A stretch of DNA of 64,000 nucleotides from Craterilacuibacter sp. RT1T (GCF_023502145.1 NZ_JAMFLI010000002.1:310001-374000); one strand, 5' to 3'; positions 9,989-17,912 are shown, counted from the first letter of the stretch. The notes: generated from the sequence alone by a model not told the origin. Made by a program: numbers and translations.

Positions 9989-11401
9989 TTACAGTTTCAG
10001 CGTGCCCACCGCCAAGCCGTAAGCGGCGTAAATCCCGAGTGCCACAATCAGGATGGCAAGAATGGTTTCACCGCCGTTAAACGGTTTCTGCGCTTTTTCC
10101 TTGCGCGCCCAAACATAGAACAGCAGTCCTGGCGCGTAGAGCACCATGGAGAGCAGCAGATATTGCAAGCCGGCCGCGTAGAGCAGCCATACGCCGTAAA
10201 TGGTGGCGAGCACCGCGACCAGCATATCCTTGCCGGTCGACTCTCCGCTCTTGTAGCCTTCGCCGCGCTGAACCACCATCCACGAGTAAATGGCGCAGAA
10301 CAGATAGGGCAGCAGAATCATCGAGGTGGCCAGCTGCACCAGACTCAGATACACCGCGCCGTTGAAGTAGGTAATGACCAGAAACAGCTGGATCATGCCG
10401 TTGGTCAGCCATAGCGAGGGCTCGGGCGAGCCGTTGGCATTGGTCTTGCTGAAGACGGCCGGCATCATGCCGTCTTTGGCGGCGAGGTAAGGTGTCTCCC
10501 CGCATAGCAGTGTCCAGGCCAGCAAGGCACCGCCGACCGAAATCACCAGACCGGCATTCATCAGGTTGGCACCCCACGGGCCGACTGCCGCTTCCAGTAC
10601 ATAGGCGGTGGACGGGTTCTTCAACGCAGCCAGTTCGCTCTGGGTCAGAATGCCCATGGACAGAACCGATACCGCAATCAGCAAGGCGATGGTGAGCAAA
10701 AAGCCGATGACGGTGGCCTTGCCTACATCGGCCATGCTTTGGGCGCGGCTGGAGAACATCGAGGCGCCTTCAATACCGATAAACACCCATACGGTCACCA
10801 GCATGGTGCTTTTTACCTGATCGACAATGGAGCCCAGTTCGGGTTTGCCCCAGAAGTCGAGATTGAAGGTGTCGATCTTGAAGGCGAACAGTACGAGCAG
10901 GATAAACAGTGCCAGTGGTACCAGCTTGGCAATGGTGGTGATGGTATTGATCATCGCCGCGCCTTGTACGCCGCGCAGTACCAGAAAGTGCAGCGCCCAC
11001 AGCAAGAGTGAGGAGCAAATAATGGCAGCGCCGGTATTGCCTTCGCCAAACATGGGGAACCAGAACGACAGGGCGGAGAACATCACCACAAAGTAGGCGA
11101 CGTTGCCGATCCAGGCCGAGATCCAGTAGCCCCAGGCCGAGTTAAAGCCGACATAGTCACCCAGTGCGGCGCGCGCATAACCGTAGACGCCGCCGGTGAC
11201 TTCGGGTTTACGGGTCGCCAGTTGCTGGAATACAAAAGCCAGCGCCAGCATGCCGACAAAGGTAATGGCCCAGCCTATGATAATGGCGCCGGCACCGGCG
11301 CCGGCCGCCATGTTTTGCGGCAGCGAGAAAATGCCGCCCCCAATCATTGAGCCGACCACCATTGCGGTGAGGGCACCCAATTTCAGTCTGTTGTCAGACA
11401 T
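9989..11401 (-). CDS. arcD: Arginine/ornithine antiporter-type APC permease
   Basis: Inner-membrane amino acid antiporter of the APC superfamily, basic amino acid/polyamine antiporter branch. The 470-residue chain is almost wholly hydrophobic, with 12 or more membrane helices, the N-terminal substrate motif GSMIGGGIFSLPQNMA (about residues 16-32), and the segment WVFIGIEGASMFSSRA in the middle, both characteristic of ArcD/arginine-ornithine exchangers. A GGAGG sits before the ATG. No arginine deiminase genes are next to it, so whether it serves that pathway or another basic amino acid is open. It is monocistronic, between a terminator and a long promoter region. Confidence 0.82.
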   Translation of the reverse strand: MSDNRLKLGALTAMVVGSMIGGGIFSLPQNMAAGAGAGAIIIGWAITFVGMLALAFVFQQLATRKPEVTGGVYGYARAALGDYVGFNSAWGYWISAWIGNVAYFVVMFSALSFWFPMFGEGNTGAAIICSSLLLWALHFLVLRGVQGAAMINTITTIAKLVPLALFILLVLFAFKIDTFNLDFWGKPELGSIVDQVKSTMLVTVWVFIGIEGASMFSSRAQSMADVGKATVIGFLLTIALLIAVSVLSMGILTQSELAALKNPSTAYVLEAAVGPWGANLMNAGLVISVGGALLAWTLLCGETPYLAAKDGMMPAVFSKTNANGSPEPSLWLTNGMIQLFLVITYFNGAVYLSLVQLATSMILLPYLFCAIYSWMVVQRGEGYKSGESTGKDMLVAVLATIYGVWLLYAAGLQYLLLSMVLYAPGLLFYVWARKEKAQKPFNGGETILAILIVALGIYAAYGLAVGTLKL

Positions 11402-11776
11402 GACTTCCTCCAGAAAAATTGATGTGTTGCAAGCTGGACGCTTGCAGCGGCATCGGCGTCAAAATGCGAAATAGCGTGCTGCGGTGTATCTCAACTCATT
11501 CGCCGGGATGCAAACCTTGCGTACTTCCGGTTTGACATGACCGGTATATGACCAATCGGTAGTGCGGCAACTGCTCTGTGTTATAGACGGCGCATCCGGT
11601 TTTGCAGCGTCTTGTCGGGTGTTTGCCGACTTTTTGCCTGCAATAGTCCCTACCTGGCTTTGCCCGTGCAGCACTTTGTGCTTGGCAGCCGCCGCCGCTT
11701 GCCTTTAGAATGCGCCCCGCGCCGCGAGACCGAGCGGCTGCCTTCCGATTCACTTCGACTGTTCTCGAAGGACAAT
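11402..11776. other. Intergenic region between divergent arcD-like gene and queC
   Basis: 375 bases without a supported gene. It holds the ribosome binding site (GGAGG) and presumably the promoter of the antiporter gene on the minus strand, a small 7-bp-arm inverted repeat TGCAAGC/GCTTGCA at 11428-11446, and the queC promoter. I looked for a preQ1 riboswitch before queC and saw no match to its conserved core. Confidence 0.6.
11682..11711 (+). promoter_or_regulatory. Likely sigma-70 promoter of the queC operon
   Basis: TTGGCA at 11682-11687 and TAGAAT at 11706-11711, separated by 18 bases, placed about 65 bases before the queC start. Both hexamers match the consensus at four or five positions. 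It is the best candidate in the long intergenic region. Confidence 0.55.
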
Positions 11777-12469
11777 ATGAGCCATACCCCGCTGGACCCC
11801 GACCGCGCCCTTGTTGTGCTGTCCGGAGGTCAAGACTCGACCACCTGTTTATACTGGGCCATGTCGCGCTTTGCCCGCGTCGATGCCGTCACCTTTGATT
11901 ACGGCCAGCGCCACCGTGTCGAGCTGGATGCTGCCCGTACCATTGCGGCGCAAGCTGGCGTGACCCACCATATCCTGCCTATCGATACTTTTGCCGCCAT
12001 GGGCGGCAATGCGCTGACCGATGACGCTATCGCGCCCGAAGACGGCGTGCGCAGCGACGGCGCCTTGCCCAACACCTTTGTGCCCGGACGCAACCTCATT
12101 TTTCTGACCTTTGCCGCCGCCCATGCCTGGCAGCGCGGTATTGCGCATGTGGTCACCGGTGTGGCACAAACCGACTATTCGGGCTATCCCGATTGCCGCG
12201 AAAATACGCTTAAGGCGCTGGAACTGGCCATCAATCTGGGGATGGATAGCCGCATCACCCTGCATGCGCCACTGATGTTTATGAGTAAGGCACAAACCGT
12301 ACGGCTGGCCGAAGAGGTCGGTGCACTGGATGCGCTGGCTTACAGCCATACCTGTTATCAGGGCGCCGTGCCGCCATGCGGCGAGTGTGCGTCCTGCCTG
12401 TTGCGTGCCAAGGGTTTTGCCGAGGCTGGTGTGGCTGATCCGCTTGTTGTGCGCGTGGGAAGCTGCTGA
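11777..12469 (+). CDS. queC: 7-cyano-7-deazaguanine synthase QueC
   Basis: ATP-dependent enzyme converting 7-carboxy-7-deazaguanine and ammonia to preQ0, the nitrile precursor of queuosine. The 230-residue protein has the PP-loop SGGQDSTT at residues 16-23 and the C-terminal zinc site C193, C201, C204, C207 in a CYQGAVPPCGECASC stretch. The ATG at 11777 follows AAGGA and matches the normal N-terminus; the frame is open upstream but without motifs. Its TGA overlaps the next ATG by one base, and queD, queE and queF follow in order, so the whole preQ1 branch after GTP cyclohydrolase I is encoded here. Confidence 0.97.
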   Translation: MSHTPLDPDRALVVLSGGQDSTTCLYWAMSRFARVDAVTFDYGQRHRVELDAARTIAAQAGVTHHILPIDTFAAMGGNALTDDAIAPEDGVRSDGALPNTFVPGRNLIFLTFAAAHAWQRGIAHVVTGVAQTDYSGYPDCRENTLKALELAINLGMDSRITLHAPLMFMSKAQTVRLAEEVGALDALAYSHTCYQGAVPPCGECASCLLRAKGFAEAGVADPLVVRVGSC

Positions 12470-13452
12470 TGCGCACACTCCATATTGCCAAGGCCGGCTT
12501 CGAGGCGGCGCGCAGCCTGTCCGCCATGACCCATGGCCACAGTTTTTCCGTCACCGCCAAGGCCGATCTGCCTTTGGCCGATTTGCGTGCGCGCCTTGGC
12601 ACCCTCTGTGCAGCGCTCAACTACAGCGACCTGAATACCCGCTTTGCCTGCCCTGACGACTTGACCCTGATCCGTCACTTAGCCTGCGAGCTGGCCGTGC
12701 CTGCCGCCTTGTCGCTGCGCAGTGCGCCGGATCGCGGGGTGGAGCTGAATGCCGAGGGTCAGGCGCAAGTTTGGCTGAAAACCGGTTTTGAAGCGGCACA
12801 CTGGTTGCCGCATGTGCCGGAAGGGCACCAGTGCGGGCGGCTGCATGGCCATGGCTTTGGCGTGCGCCTGCTGGCCGATGCCAATCAGGCGGATGTCGCG
12901 GCGCTGGAAAAAGCATGGCAGCCGCTGCACGCCTTGCTGCAGCACGGCACTTTGAACCGGATTGCCGGTCTGGAAAACCCGACCAGCGAAGTGCTTGCAT
13001 GCTGGCTGTTTGCTGCACTGTCGACGTGCTTGCCGGGGATGGTGGCGGTGGAGGTGTTTGAAACGGCCACTGCCGGCAGCCGTTTTGATGACCAGGGTTT
13101 GCGTATCTGGAAAGAGCAGCGTTTCGAGGCGGCAGTACCGTTTGATGAGTCCGGTCGTTATACCGGCCACAGTTTTCTGGTGCGATTGCATCTGGCCGGT
13201 GTGATTGATCCGGCGCAAGGCTGGGTGCGCGACTTTGGCGAGGTGAAGGCTTTGTTCAAACCGTGGTATGCGGCGCTGGATCATCATGCGCTGGACCGCC
13301 TGCCCGGCATTGCGTCAACCGATTGCGCCGGCATTGCCCGCTATCTGGCCGAACGCTTTGCACTGGATGAGCTGGTGCGCATCGATATTCTGGAAAACGC
13401 GCATGAAGGTGCGCTGTTGTGGCTGGACAAGGCGGGCGCATGTACACGGTAA
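12469..13452 (+). CDS. queD: Three-module 6-carboxytetrahydropterin synthase homologue (QueD)
   Basis: QueD converts dihydroneopterin triphosphate to 6-carboxytetrahydropterin. Usual QueD is about 120 residues; this chain has 327 and repeats the fold three times, each starting with Phe-Glu-Ala-Ala: residues 11-14, 107-110 and 219-222. Module 2 keeps all three zinc histidines (H111, H126, H128), the catalytic Cys122 in CGRLHGH and Glu198 in VFETA, but has QHGTLN where DH-x-x-LN is expected. Module 3 lacks the first zinc His and the Cys but keeps DFGEVK (255-260) and DHHALD (D271, H272). Module 1 keeps only THGH and has NYSDLN. The catalytic set is therefore spread over modules 2 and 3. Position between queC and queE, with overlapping ends, fixes the pathway. 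Function as the sole QueD is an inference. Confidence 0.88.
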   Translation: MRTLHIAKAGFEAARSLSAMTHGHSFSVTAKADLPLADLRARLGTLCAALNYSDLNTRFACPDDLTLIRHLACELAVPAALSLRSAPDRGVELNAEGQAQVWLKTGFEAAHWLPHVPEGHQCGRLHGHGFGVRLLADANQADVAALEKAWQPLHALLQHGTLNRIAGLENPTSEVLACWLFAALSTCLPGMVAVEVFETATAGSRFDDQGLRIWKEQRFEAAVPFDESGRYTGHSFLVRLHLAGVIDPAQGWVRDFGEVKALFKPWYAALDHHALDRLPGIASTDCAGIARYLAERFALDELVRIDILENAHEGALLWLDKAGACTR

Positions 13453-14066
13453 AAGAGCTGTTTTATACGCTGCAAGGTGAAGGCGTACACGCAGGGCGCG
13501 CCGCCGTGTTTTGCCGTTTTAGCGGCTGCAATCTGTGGAGCGGGCGCGAAGCCGACCGCGCGCGTGCAATATGCCGCTTTTGCGATACCGATTTTGTCGG
13601 CGTGGGGCCGGATGGCGGGCGTTTTGCTCAGGCCGGCGAGCTGGCCGAACGCATTGAAGAGTGCTGGCAAGGGCAGGATGGCCAGCCTTATGTGGTGTTT
13701 ACCGGCGGCGAGCCCCTGCTGCAACTGGATGCACCACTTATCGAGGCCCTGCATGGGCGCGGCTTTGAAATCGGAGTGGAAACCAATGGCACCTTGCAAG
13801 CTCCGGCCGGCATAGACTGGCTATGCGTCAGCCCCAAGGCCGGTGCCGATTGGGTGCAGCGTAGCGGGGATGAAATCAAGCTGGTGTATCCGCAGCCGGA
13901 TTTGCTGCCCGAGCAGATAGACTGCAGCGGCTTTAGCCATGCCTGGCTGCAACCGATGGATAATCCGGCACGCGCTGCCAATACCGCCGCGGCCATTGCC
14001 TACTGCATGGCGGAGCCGCGCTGGCGCCTTTCCCTGCAAGGCCACAAGCTGGTCGGCATCCGCTGA
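13440..14066 (+). CDS. queE: 7-carboxy-7-deazaguanine synthase QueE (radical SAM)
   Basis: Radical SAM enzyme that contracts the ring of 6-carboxytetrahydropterin to 7-carboxy-7-deazaguanine. The 208-residue protein starts MYTVKELFYTLQGEG and has the cluster-binding cysteines C30, C45 and C48, the CX14CX2C spacing known from the Burkholderia-type QueE instead of the common CX3CX2C. A glycine-rich GGEP motif (VVFTGGEPLLQ) follows. The ATG at 13440 lies inside the end of queD (13-base overlap), so translation is probably coupled. Confidence 0.95.
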   Translation: MYTVKELFYTLQGEGVHAGRAAVFCRFSGCNLWSGREADRARAICRFCDTDFVGVGPDGGRFAQAGELAERIEECWQGQDGQPYVVFTGGEPLLQLDAPLIEALHGRGFEIGVETNGTLQAPAGIDWLCVSPKAGADWVQRSGDEIKLVYPQPDLLPEQIDCSGFSHAWLQPMDNPARAANTAAAIAYCMAEPRWRLSLQGHKLVGIR

Positions 14067-14112
14067 TGGGCGCTATCCCTATTTTTTACATGATCGAATC
14101 AGGAGTCAAAGC

Positions 14113-14547
14113 ATGGATCTGCATGCCGATTTGCAAGCGCTGGGCAATAAAAAAACCGATTACCGTTACGACGAGCCGGATGCGAGCTTGCTGGAGCGTT
14201 TTCCCAATCCTTATGCCCAGTCAGCCATCAACCCTAATGCGGTGACCGGCAGCCTGAATATGACTTGCCCCGAATTCACCAGTCTGTGTCCGGTGACCGG
14301 TCAGCCCGATTTCGCCACCATTGTGATCGATATGGTGCCGGGGGAATGGTGTGTGGAATCCAAGTCGCTCAAGCTGTATCTGGGCTCGTTCCGCATGCAT
14401 GGCGAGTTTCACGAAGCCTGCATCTGCCGCATCTGCAACGACCTCGTCAATCTGCTGCAGCCGCGCCATATTGTGGTTGAAGGGCGTTTCACCCCGCGTG
14501 GCGGTATTCCGCTATGGCCCAAGGCCGAGTGGAAGAGCCCGGCTTAA
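14113..14547 (+). CDS. queF: NADPH-dependent 7-cyano-7-deazaguanine reductase QueF (short type)
   Basis: Reduces the nitrile of preQ0 to the aminomethyl group of preQ1. The 144-residue length and the motif PEFTSLCPVTGQPDFA, with nucleophile C59 and D66, place it in the single-domain (type I) group; ESKSLKLY (E82 onward) is the QueF signature that separates it from GTP cyclohydrolase I. The ATG at 14113 was chosen for the AGGAG about 8 bases upstream. It is last in the que operon, 46 bases after queE, and its stop overlaps the convergent gene that follows by 4 bases. Confidence 0.96.
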   Translation: MDLHADLQALGNKKTDYRYDEPDASLLERFPNPYAQSAINPNAVTGSLNMTCPEFTSLCPVTGQPDFATIVIDMVPGEWCVESKSLKLYLGSFRMHGEFHEACICRICNDLVNLLQPRHIVVEGRFTPRGGIPLWPKAEWKSPA

Positions 14548-14792
14548 GGCTTGAGCATGGCGCTGGTGACGGTAAAGTCGTTGCCATGGCGGCGTACCAG
14601 TCTGGCCAGTAGCGGCGCCAGCGCCGGCCAGTTTTCGCTCAGGCAGGCCGGCAGGTCGGGGATGTTGTCTACACCCAGATAATCGGCCAGTGCGACCGGC
14701 TCGATATGGAAGTAGGCGGGGTAGCCGTCAAGGCGGGTATTGACCAGCAGCATCTGGCTACGGTCTATGCGGCAGGCAAGCAGGGTCAGCAA
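14544..14792 (-). CDS. Hypothetical protein, 82 residues, TTG start
   Basis: Small soluble protein without a recognised family. The TTG at 14792 is preferred because GGAG lies 8 bases upstream and no ATG is near the front of the frame. The sequence has an amphipathic hydrophobic start, the segment NTRLDGYPAYFHIEPVALADYLG and an arginine-rich part LLARLVRRHG. It is convergent with queF with overlapping stops, and lies downstream of the methyltransferase gene on the same strand, past a strong hairpin. It could be an accessory of neither; no function is proposed. Confidence 0.55.
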   Translation of the reverse strand: MLTLLACRIDRSQMLLVNTRLDGYPAYFHIEPVALADYLGVDNIPDLPACLSENWPALAPLLARLVRRHGNDFTVTSAMLKP

Positions 14793-14822
14793 GGGCGATT
14801 CTCCGGAAAAAGGGCTGCAGTC

Positions 14823-14846
14823 TGCCTGCGCCAGGCGGCGCAGGCA
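14823..14846 (-). other. GC-rich hairpin after the methyltransferase gene
   Basis: Perfect 10-bp arms TGCCTGCGCC and GGCGCAGGCA with a 4-base loop, just downstream of the methyltransferase stop. A T-stretch follows only after about 9 further bases on the minus strand, so it is an imperfect terminator or an mRNA 3'-end stabiliser. Confidence 0.45.
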
Positions 14847-14852
14847 AGTGCT

Positions 14853-15311
14853 TCATAGCCAGCGCCGCGTGCGCCGGCAGTAGTCGTGGTAGGCGACACC
14901 GAAATGCCGGCTAAGCGCACGCTCTTCCGGCTGGATCTGGAAGCGGTTCATATACAGCACAAACACCGGCAGCAGGATAAGCGTCAGCGCATTGCCCAGA
15001 TAAAACGCCCAGGCGCCCAAGAGCAATAGATCGCCCAGATACATGGGGTTGCGGCTTAGCCGGTAGATGCCGCTGCAAACCAGTGTCGAGGCGCCAGCGG
15101 GTTTACGCGGGTCTACACTGGTGCGTGCGCGGATAAAGGCGGCAACACCGAGCAGCAGCAACAGGCTGCCGGACAGGGTGAGCGCGGCTACCGGATACAT
15201 GCCGGCCTCTATCCCATGAATGTCGGGTGTGGCGCGTGCCAATAGCCACATCAGCCCCGCCAAAAGCAAGAAGAGCAGTGGTGGTGGGATTTTAAGCTCG
15301 AGTCTATCCAT
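14853..15311 (-). CDS. Isoprenylcysteine carboxyl methyltransferase-family membrane protein
   Basis: Integral membrane methyltransferase of the ICMT/PEMT superfamily. The ATG at 15311 gives 152 residues with four hydrophobic segments (about 10-26, 38-60, 88-110, 111-125) and the family's SAM-binding region: SGIYRLSRNPMYLGDLLLL, then EERALSRHFGVAYHDYCRR at the C-terminus, with the Arg-Asn-Pro-Met-Tyr and Glu-Glu signatures. Bacterial members methylate small lipophilic or isoprenoid substrates that are mostly unknown, so the substrate is not assigned. A longer frame upstream runs over a terminator and was rejected. Confidence 0.82.
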   Translation of the reverse strand: MDRLELKIPPPLLFLLLAGLMWLLARATPDIHGIEAGMYPVAALTLSGSLLLLLGVAAFIRARTSVDPRKPAGASTLVCSGIYRLSRNPMYLGDLLLLGAWAFYLGNALTLILLPVFVLYMNRFQIQPEERALSRHFGVAYHDYCRRTRRWL

Positions 15312-15356
15312 ATTGCAGGCCCTCGGGCGGGAATGGGCAGGGCGTTTGCCCCAGAC

Positions 15357-15381
15357 CAAAAAAACCGGGCCAGGCCCGGTT
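15357..15381 (-). terminator. Terminator of the PpiC-type isomerase gene
   Basis: Arms AACCGGGCC and GGCCCGGTT at 15363-15371 and 15373-15381; on the minus strand the stem is followed by a run of seven T. It lies about 25 bases after the isomerase stop. Confidence 0.85.
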
Positions 15382-15405
15382 GTCGTGTGTGCTTGCGTGC
15401 GAGCC

Positions 15406-16137
15406 TTACAGGCCTGGCATGGCAAAGCCTTCGATCTTGGCATTGCCGACCAGCTTGGCCAGGTACTCGTGCATTACTTTGCGGCCGGCCATTTCGTTCA
15501 GGTACTGCTGCAGCTGCTCTTTCACTTCTTCAAAGCTGACCTTGCCGCCGGTTTGGCGCTCGTTCACCTGAATGATGTGGTGGCCGAACTGGGTCGCAAC
15601 CAGTTCCGGTGCGATCTGGCCGGCTTCGGTGTTGAAAACAACCTGTTCGAACTCCGGCACCATCTGGCCGCGGCCGAACTGGCCGAGGCTGCCGCCTTGC
15701 TGGCCGGACGGGCAGCTGGAGTGCTCGCGTGCCAGATCGGCAAAGCGTTCAGGATGGGCGATGAGGTCGGCCAATACGCCTTCGGCTTTGGCGCGGGTCA
15801 GGCTGTTGGCCAGCTCGTCGCCAGCCAGCGGGAACAGGATGTGGCTGGCAACCGCACTTTCGCCCTGCTGGAAGCGCTCAGGGTAGGTGTTGTAGAACTC
15901 GAGGCAGGCGGCTTCATCAACCGGGCTGAACTGCAAGGTCTTGTCGAGCAGGGCACCGATGGCTTCGCCATCATTGGCGGTGTCGATACCGTTTTCACGG
16001 GCTTCTTGCAGCAGCAATTCGTGCAGAATCAGTTGCTGGACGGCCGCATCGCGCGGGCTTGGCGTATCGGCGTGGTTTTCCTGCTCGGCCTGGATCATAG
16101 CTTCGGTAATTTCAACGCCGTTTACGGTGATAGCCAT
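15406..16137 (-). CDS. Parvulin-type peptidyl-prolyl cis-trans isomerase
   Basis: PpiC/rotamase family protein of 243 residues. The ATG at 16137 follows AGGAG and starts MAITVNGVEITEAMI, as in NifM- and PpiC-like proteins that have a SurA-type helical N-terminus. The parvulin domain covers about residues 95-205: ASHILFP, then the conserved C-x-SG-x-x-GG segment SSCPSGQQGGSLGQFGRGQMVPEFE, and the strand HHIIQVNER. There is no signal peptide or membrane anchor, so it would act in the cytoplasm unless exported otherwise. It has its own promoter region and terminator. Confidence 0.88.
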   Translation of the reverse strand: MAITVNGVEITEAMIQAEQENHADTPSPRDAAVQQLILHELLLQEARENGIDTANDGEAIGALLDKTLQFSPVDEAACLEFYNTYPERFQQGESAVASHILFPLAGDELANSLTRAKAEGVLADLIAHPERFADLAREHSSCPSGQQGGSLGQFGRGQMVPEFEQVVFNTEAGQIAPELVATQFGHHIIQVNERQTGGKVSFEEVKEQLQQYLNEMAGRKVMHEYLAKLVGNAKIEGFAMPGL

Positions 16138-16260
16138 CAGAGGCTCCTGTTCTAGTCTTGAGGGTGGCGCAGCCATCGTGCTTGCTGCGGATTATTTTCG
16201 ATAATGGGGTCGTTTTTGCAGATCTCAATACATGTGTCTTGCAAATCATGTGCTTCTTTT

Positions 16261-16307
16261 ACAGGCAGACAAAAAGCGCGCACTTGGCGCGCTTTTTGTC
16301 TGCCTGT
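16261..16307. terminator. Long perfect hairpin, bidirectional terminator
   Basis: Two perfect 21-bp arms (16261-16281 and 16287-16307) around a 5-base loop. The stem contains A5/T5 tracts next to a GCGCGC core, so it can work in both directions; it lies just after the PhnA-like gene on the minus strand. Confidence 0.85.
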
Positions 16308-16315
16308 AGCCTGAA

Positions 16316-16531
16316 TCAGGCTTTTTTCAGGAAGCAGGTCTTGAGCATCAGGCCTTTGATCTTGTCGTTGCGGCATTCGACATGTTCATTATCGTCTTCG
16401 TCAACGCGGATATTTTTGAATACGGTGCCGCGCTTGATTACAGTCGAGGAGCCCTTGACCTTGAGGTCCTTGATGACCGATACGGTGTCGCCGCTGGCAA
16501 GCAAAGTGCCGTTGCTGTCTCTTACGTCCAT
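16316..16531 (-). CDS. PhnA/YjdM-like protein, short form
   Basis: A 71-residue protein matching the C-terminal PhnA domain: VRDSNGTLLASGDTVS, IKDLKVKGSSTVIKRGT, then FKNIRVDEDD and a C-terminal LKTCFLKKA. E. coli YjdM/PhnA has an additional N-terminal zinc ribbon that is missing here; short forms are common. Despite its name the family has no proven role in phosphonate use. AAGGA precedes the ATG, a clear promoter lies upstream and a strong terminator downstream, so it is an independent gene. Confidence 0.85.
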   Translation of the reverse strand: MDVRDSNGTLLASGDTVSVIKDLKVKGSSTVIKRGTVFKNIRVDEDDNEHVECRNDKIKGLMLKTCFLKKA

Positions 16532-16569
16532 GATGTGATGTCCTTGGTCAATCCAATTTTTAGTCGGTC

Positions 16570-16598
16570 ATTATAGCCATTTAGCCGATGTTCACCAA
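16570..16598 (-). promoter_or_regulatory. Promoter of the PhnA-like gene
   Basis: On the minus strand, TTGGTG (16598-16593), a 17-base spacer and a perfect TATAAT (16575-16570), about 40 bases before the start codon. Confidence 0.75.
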
Positions 16599-16768
16599 GT
16601 AGGCCTTACTAATGGTTATAAATGGCAGCGATTTTTGCTGCCTGGCGAACGTTGTCAGTGTAGACAGGCATGGCGGGATTGGTGGCGCAGAAGCGGTTCG
16701 CCCCGCCTGCTGTTTGCCGGTATCATGCGTGCTTTCGCCGGCAACGGCAGGCAGGTTTGGGGAACAGG

Positions 16769-17404
16769 ATGAGTCAGGAACAAAGTACGGCTAATGAGGC
16801 GTGGCGCAAAATCAAGGCGCTGGAACACCTGCTGGCAGAGGCGCTGCCGCAGGCCATCGCCGGCGCCAAGCTGGGCAAGCCGGGCAAGATGTTGAGCGAA
16901 GTGCAGAAAACGGCGGGCGAGCGTAGCGCGCTGGCTTTGAGTTTTCCGATTTTGCAGCGCGAAAACCGCAAGGATGTCGAGGTGGCGTGGATCAATATAC
17001 AGATCAGCCTGTCCGGCAACGGTGTGCCGCACGCCGCTGCAGGCCATGCGCCCTTGGGTGCCGTCATGCATGTGGCACACTGGGCTTGCGAATTCAGCTT
17101 TGATTACGACGCCTATATCGGCTTTCCGGCCGATGGCTGGCAGCCGTGGCGTAACCAGCAAGGGCGCTTGCTGAGCTGGGACGAGTCCGAGTCGCCTTTT
17201 GGCGATGAATGGCTGTACTCGTTGCAGCTGGATGCGCTCGAGGGTGAAGCCGGCTTATTGCCATGCGTGGTAGCGCCGGCCATCGCCCTGCTGCAGGGCA
17301 AGGCGCTGGATGAGGCCTTGCCGGCTACTTTGCCCGGTTTGTTGCGTTATCAGAATGTTGAGCTGGCTGATGGCGCACGCGACTTGCGTATCGCGCTCGC
17401 GTGA
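16769..17404 (+). CDS. Hypothetical protein, 211 residues, coupled to arfB
   Basis: Soluble protein of unknown family. The ATG at 16769 follows GGAACAGG; the frame is open upstream without an obvious start signal. It has a helical, lysine-rich N-terminal part (about 1-60, LEHLLAEALPQAIAGAKLGKPG), a central region rich in Trp, Asp and aromatic residues (WACEFSFDYDAYIGFPADGW) and a hydrophobic C-terminal part with a single Cys-Val-Val. No membrane helix or signal peptide. Its TGA overlaps the arfB ATG by one base, so a link to translation or ribosome rescue is possible but unproven. Confidence 0.75.
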   Translation: MSQEQSTANEAWRKIKALEHLLAEALPQAIAGAKLGKPGKMLSEVQKTAGERSALALSFPILQRENRKDVEVAWINIQISLSGNGVPHAAAGHAPLGAVMHVAHWACEFSFDYDAYIGFPADGWQPWRNQQGRLLSWDESESPFGDEWLYSLQLDALEGEAGLLPCVVAPAIALLQGKALDEALPATLPGLLRYQNVELADGARDLRIALA

Positions 17405-17808
17405 TGCCACGCTATCTGCTGCTGGAAACCGAGGTCGAGTTTTCGGCCATGCGTGCGCAAGGCGCGGGCGGGCAGAACGTCAACAAGGTTTCCAGTGCGG
17501 TACAGCTGCGTTTTGATGTGATGGCTTCCAGCCTGCCTGAAGGCATCAAGCAGCGCCTGCTGGCGCGGGCCGACTCGCGTTTGAGCCGCGAAGGCGTCTT
17601 GGTGATCAAGGCACAGCAGCATCGCAGCCAGCCGCTGAACCGCGCCGATGCGCTGGCGCGCCTGCAGGCGCTGATCGATGAAGCGGCCCATGTACCCAAG
17701 CAGCGTCATGCGACGCGGCCGACGCTGGGTTCGCGCAAGCGGCGTCTGGAAGGCAAGGCCAAGCGCGGGGTCGTCAAGGCGCTGCGCGGCAAGGTCGCCG
17801 GCGAGTGA
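17404..17808 (+). CDS. arfB: Alternative ribosome-rescue factor ArfB (YaeJ)
   Basis: Codon-independent peptidyl-tRNA hydrolase that frees ribosomes stalled at mRNA ends. The 134-residue protein has the class-I release-factor GGQ motif at residues 22-24 (QGAGGQNVNKVSSAVQL) and a basic, disordered C-terminal tail (RPTLGSRKRRLEGKAKRG) that enters the empty mRNA channel. Release factors proper have additional codon-recognition domains, absent here. The ATG at 17404 is favoured over the GTG at 17401 because it forms a TGATG overlap with the upstream gene. Confidence 0.95.
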   Translation: MPRYLLLETEVEFSAMRAQGAGGQNVNKVSSAVQLRFDVMASSLPEGIKQRLLARADSRLSREGVLVIKAQQHRSQPLNRADALARLQALIDEAAHVPKQRHATRPTLGSRKRRLEGKAKRGVVKALRGKVAGE

Positions 17809-17912
17809 GTTCTGTAGTGTCCGGCATGGCGTGCATGGTGCGCTGTTTGCCGTTTTTTTTGCGATAGCCGCGCCTGACGGGCTGGCGGTGTTTGTTTTTT
17901 CAGAGTTCCCCC

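Noticed and set aside
11402-11776. preQ1 riboswitch before the queuosine operon
   Set aside because: Expected by function, but no short C-rich loop hairpin followed by the A-rich tail was seen near queC.
15220-16155. 311-codon plus-strand frame opposite the PpiC-type gene
   Set aside because: Codon shadow of the isomerase gene; the minus-strand frame has the parvulin motif, start site and terminator.
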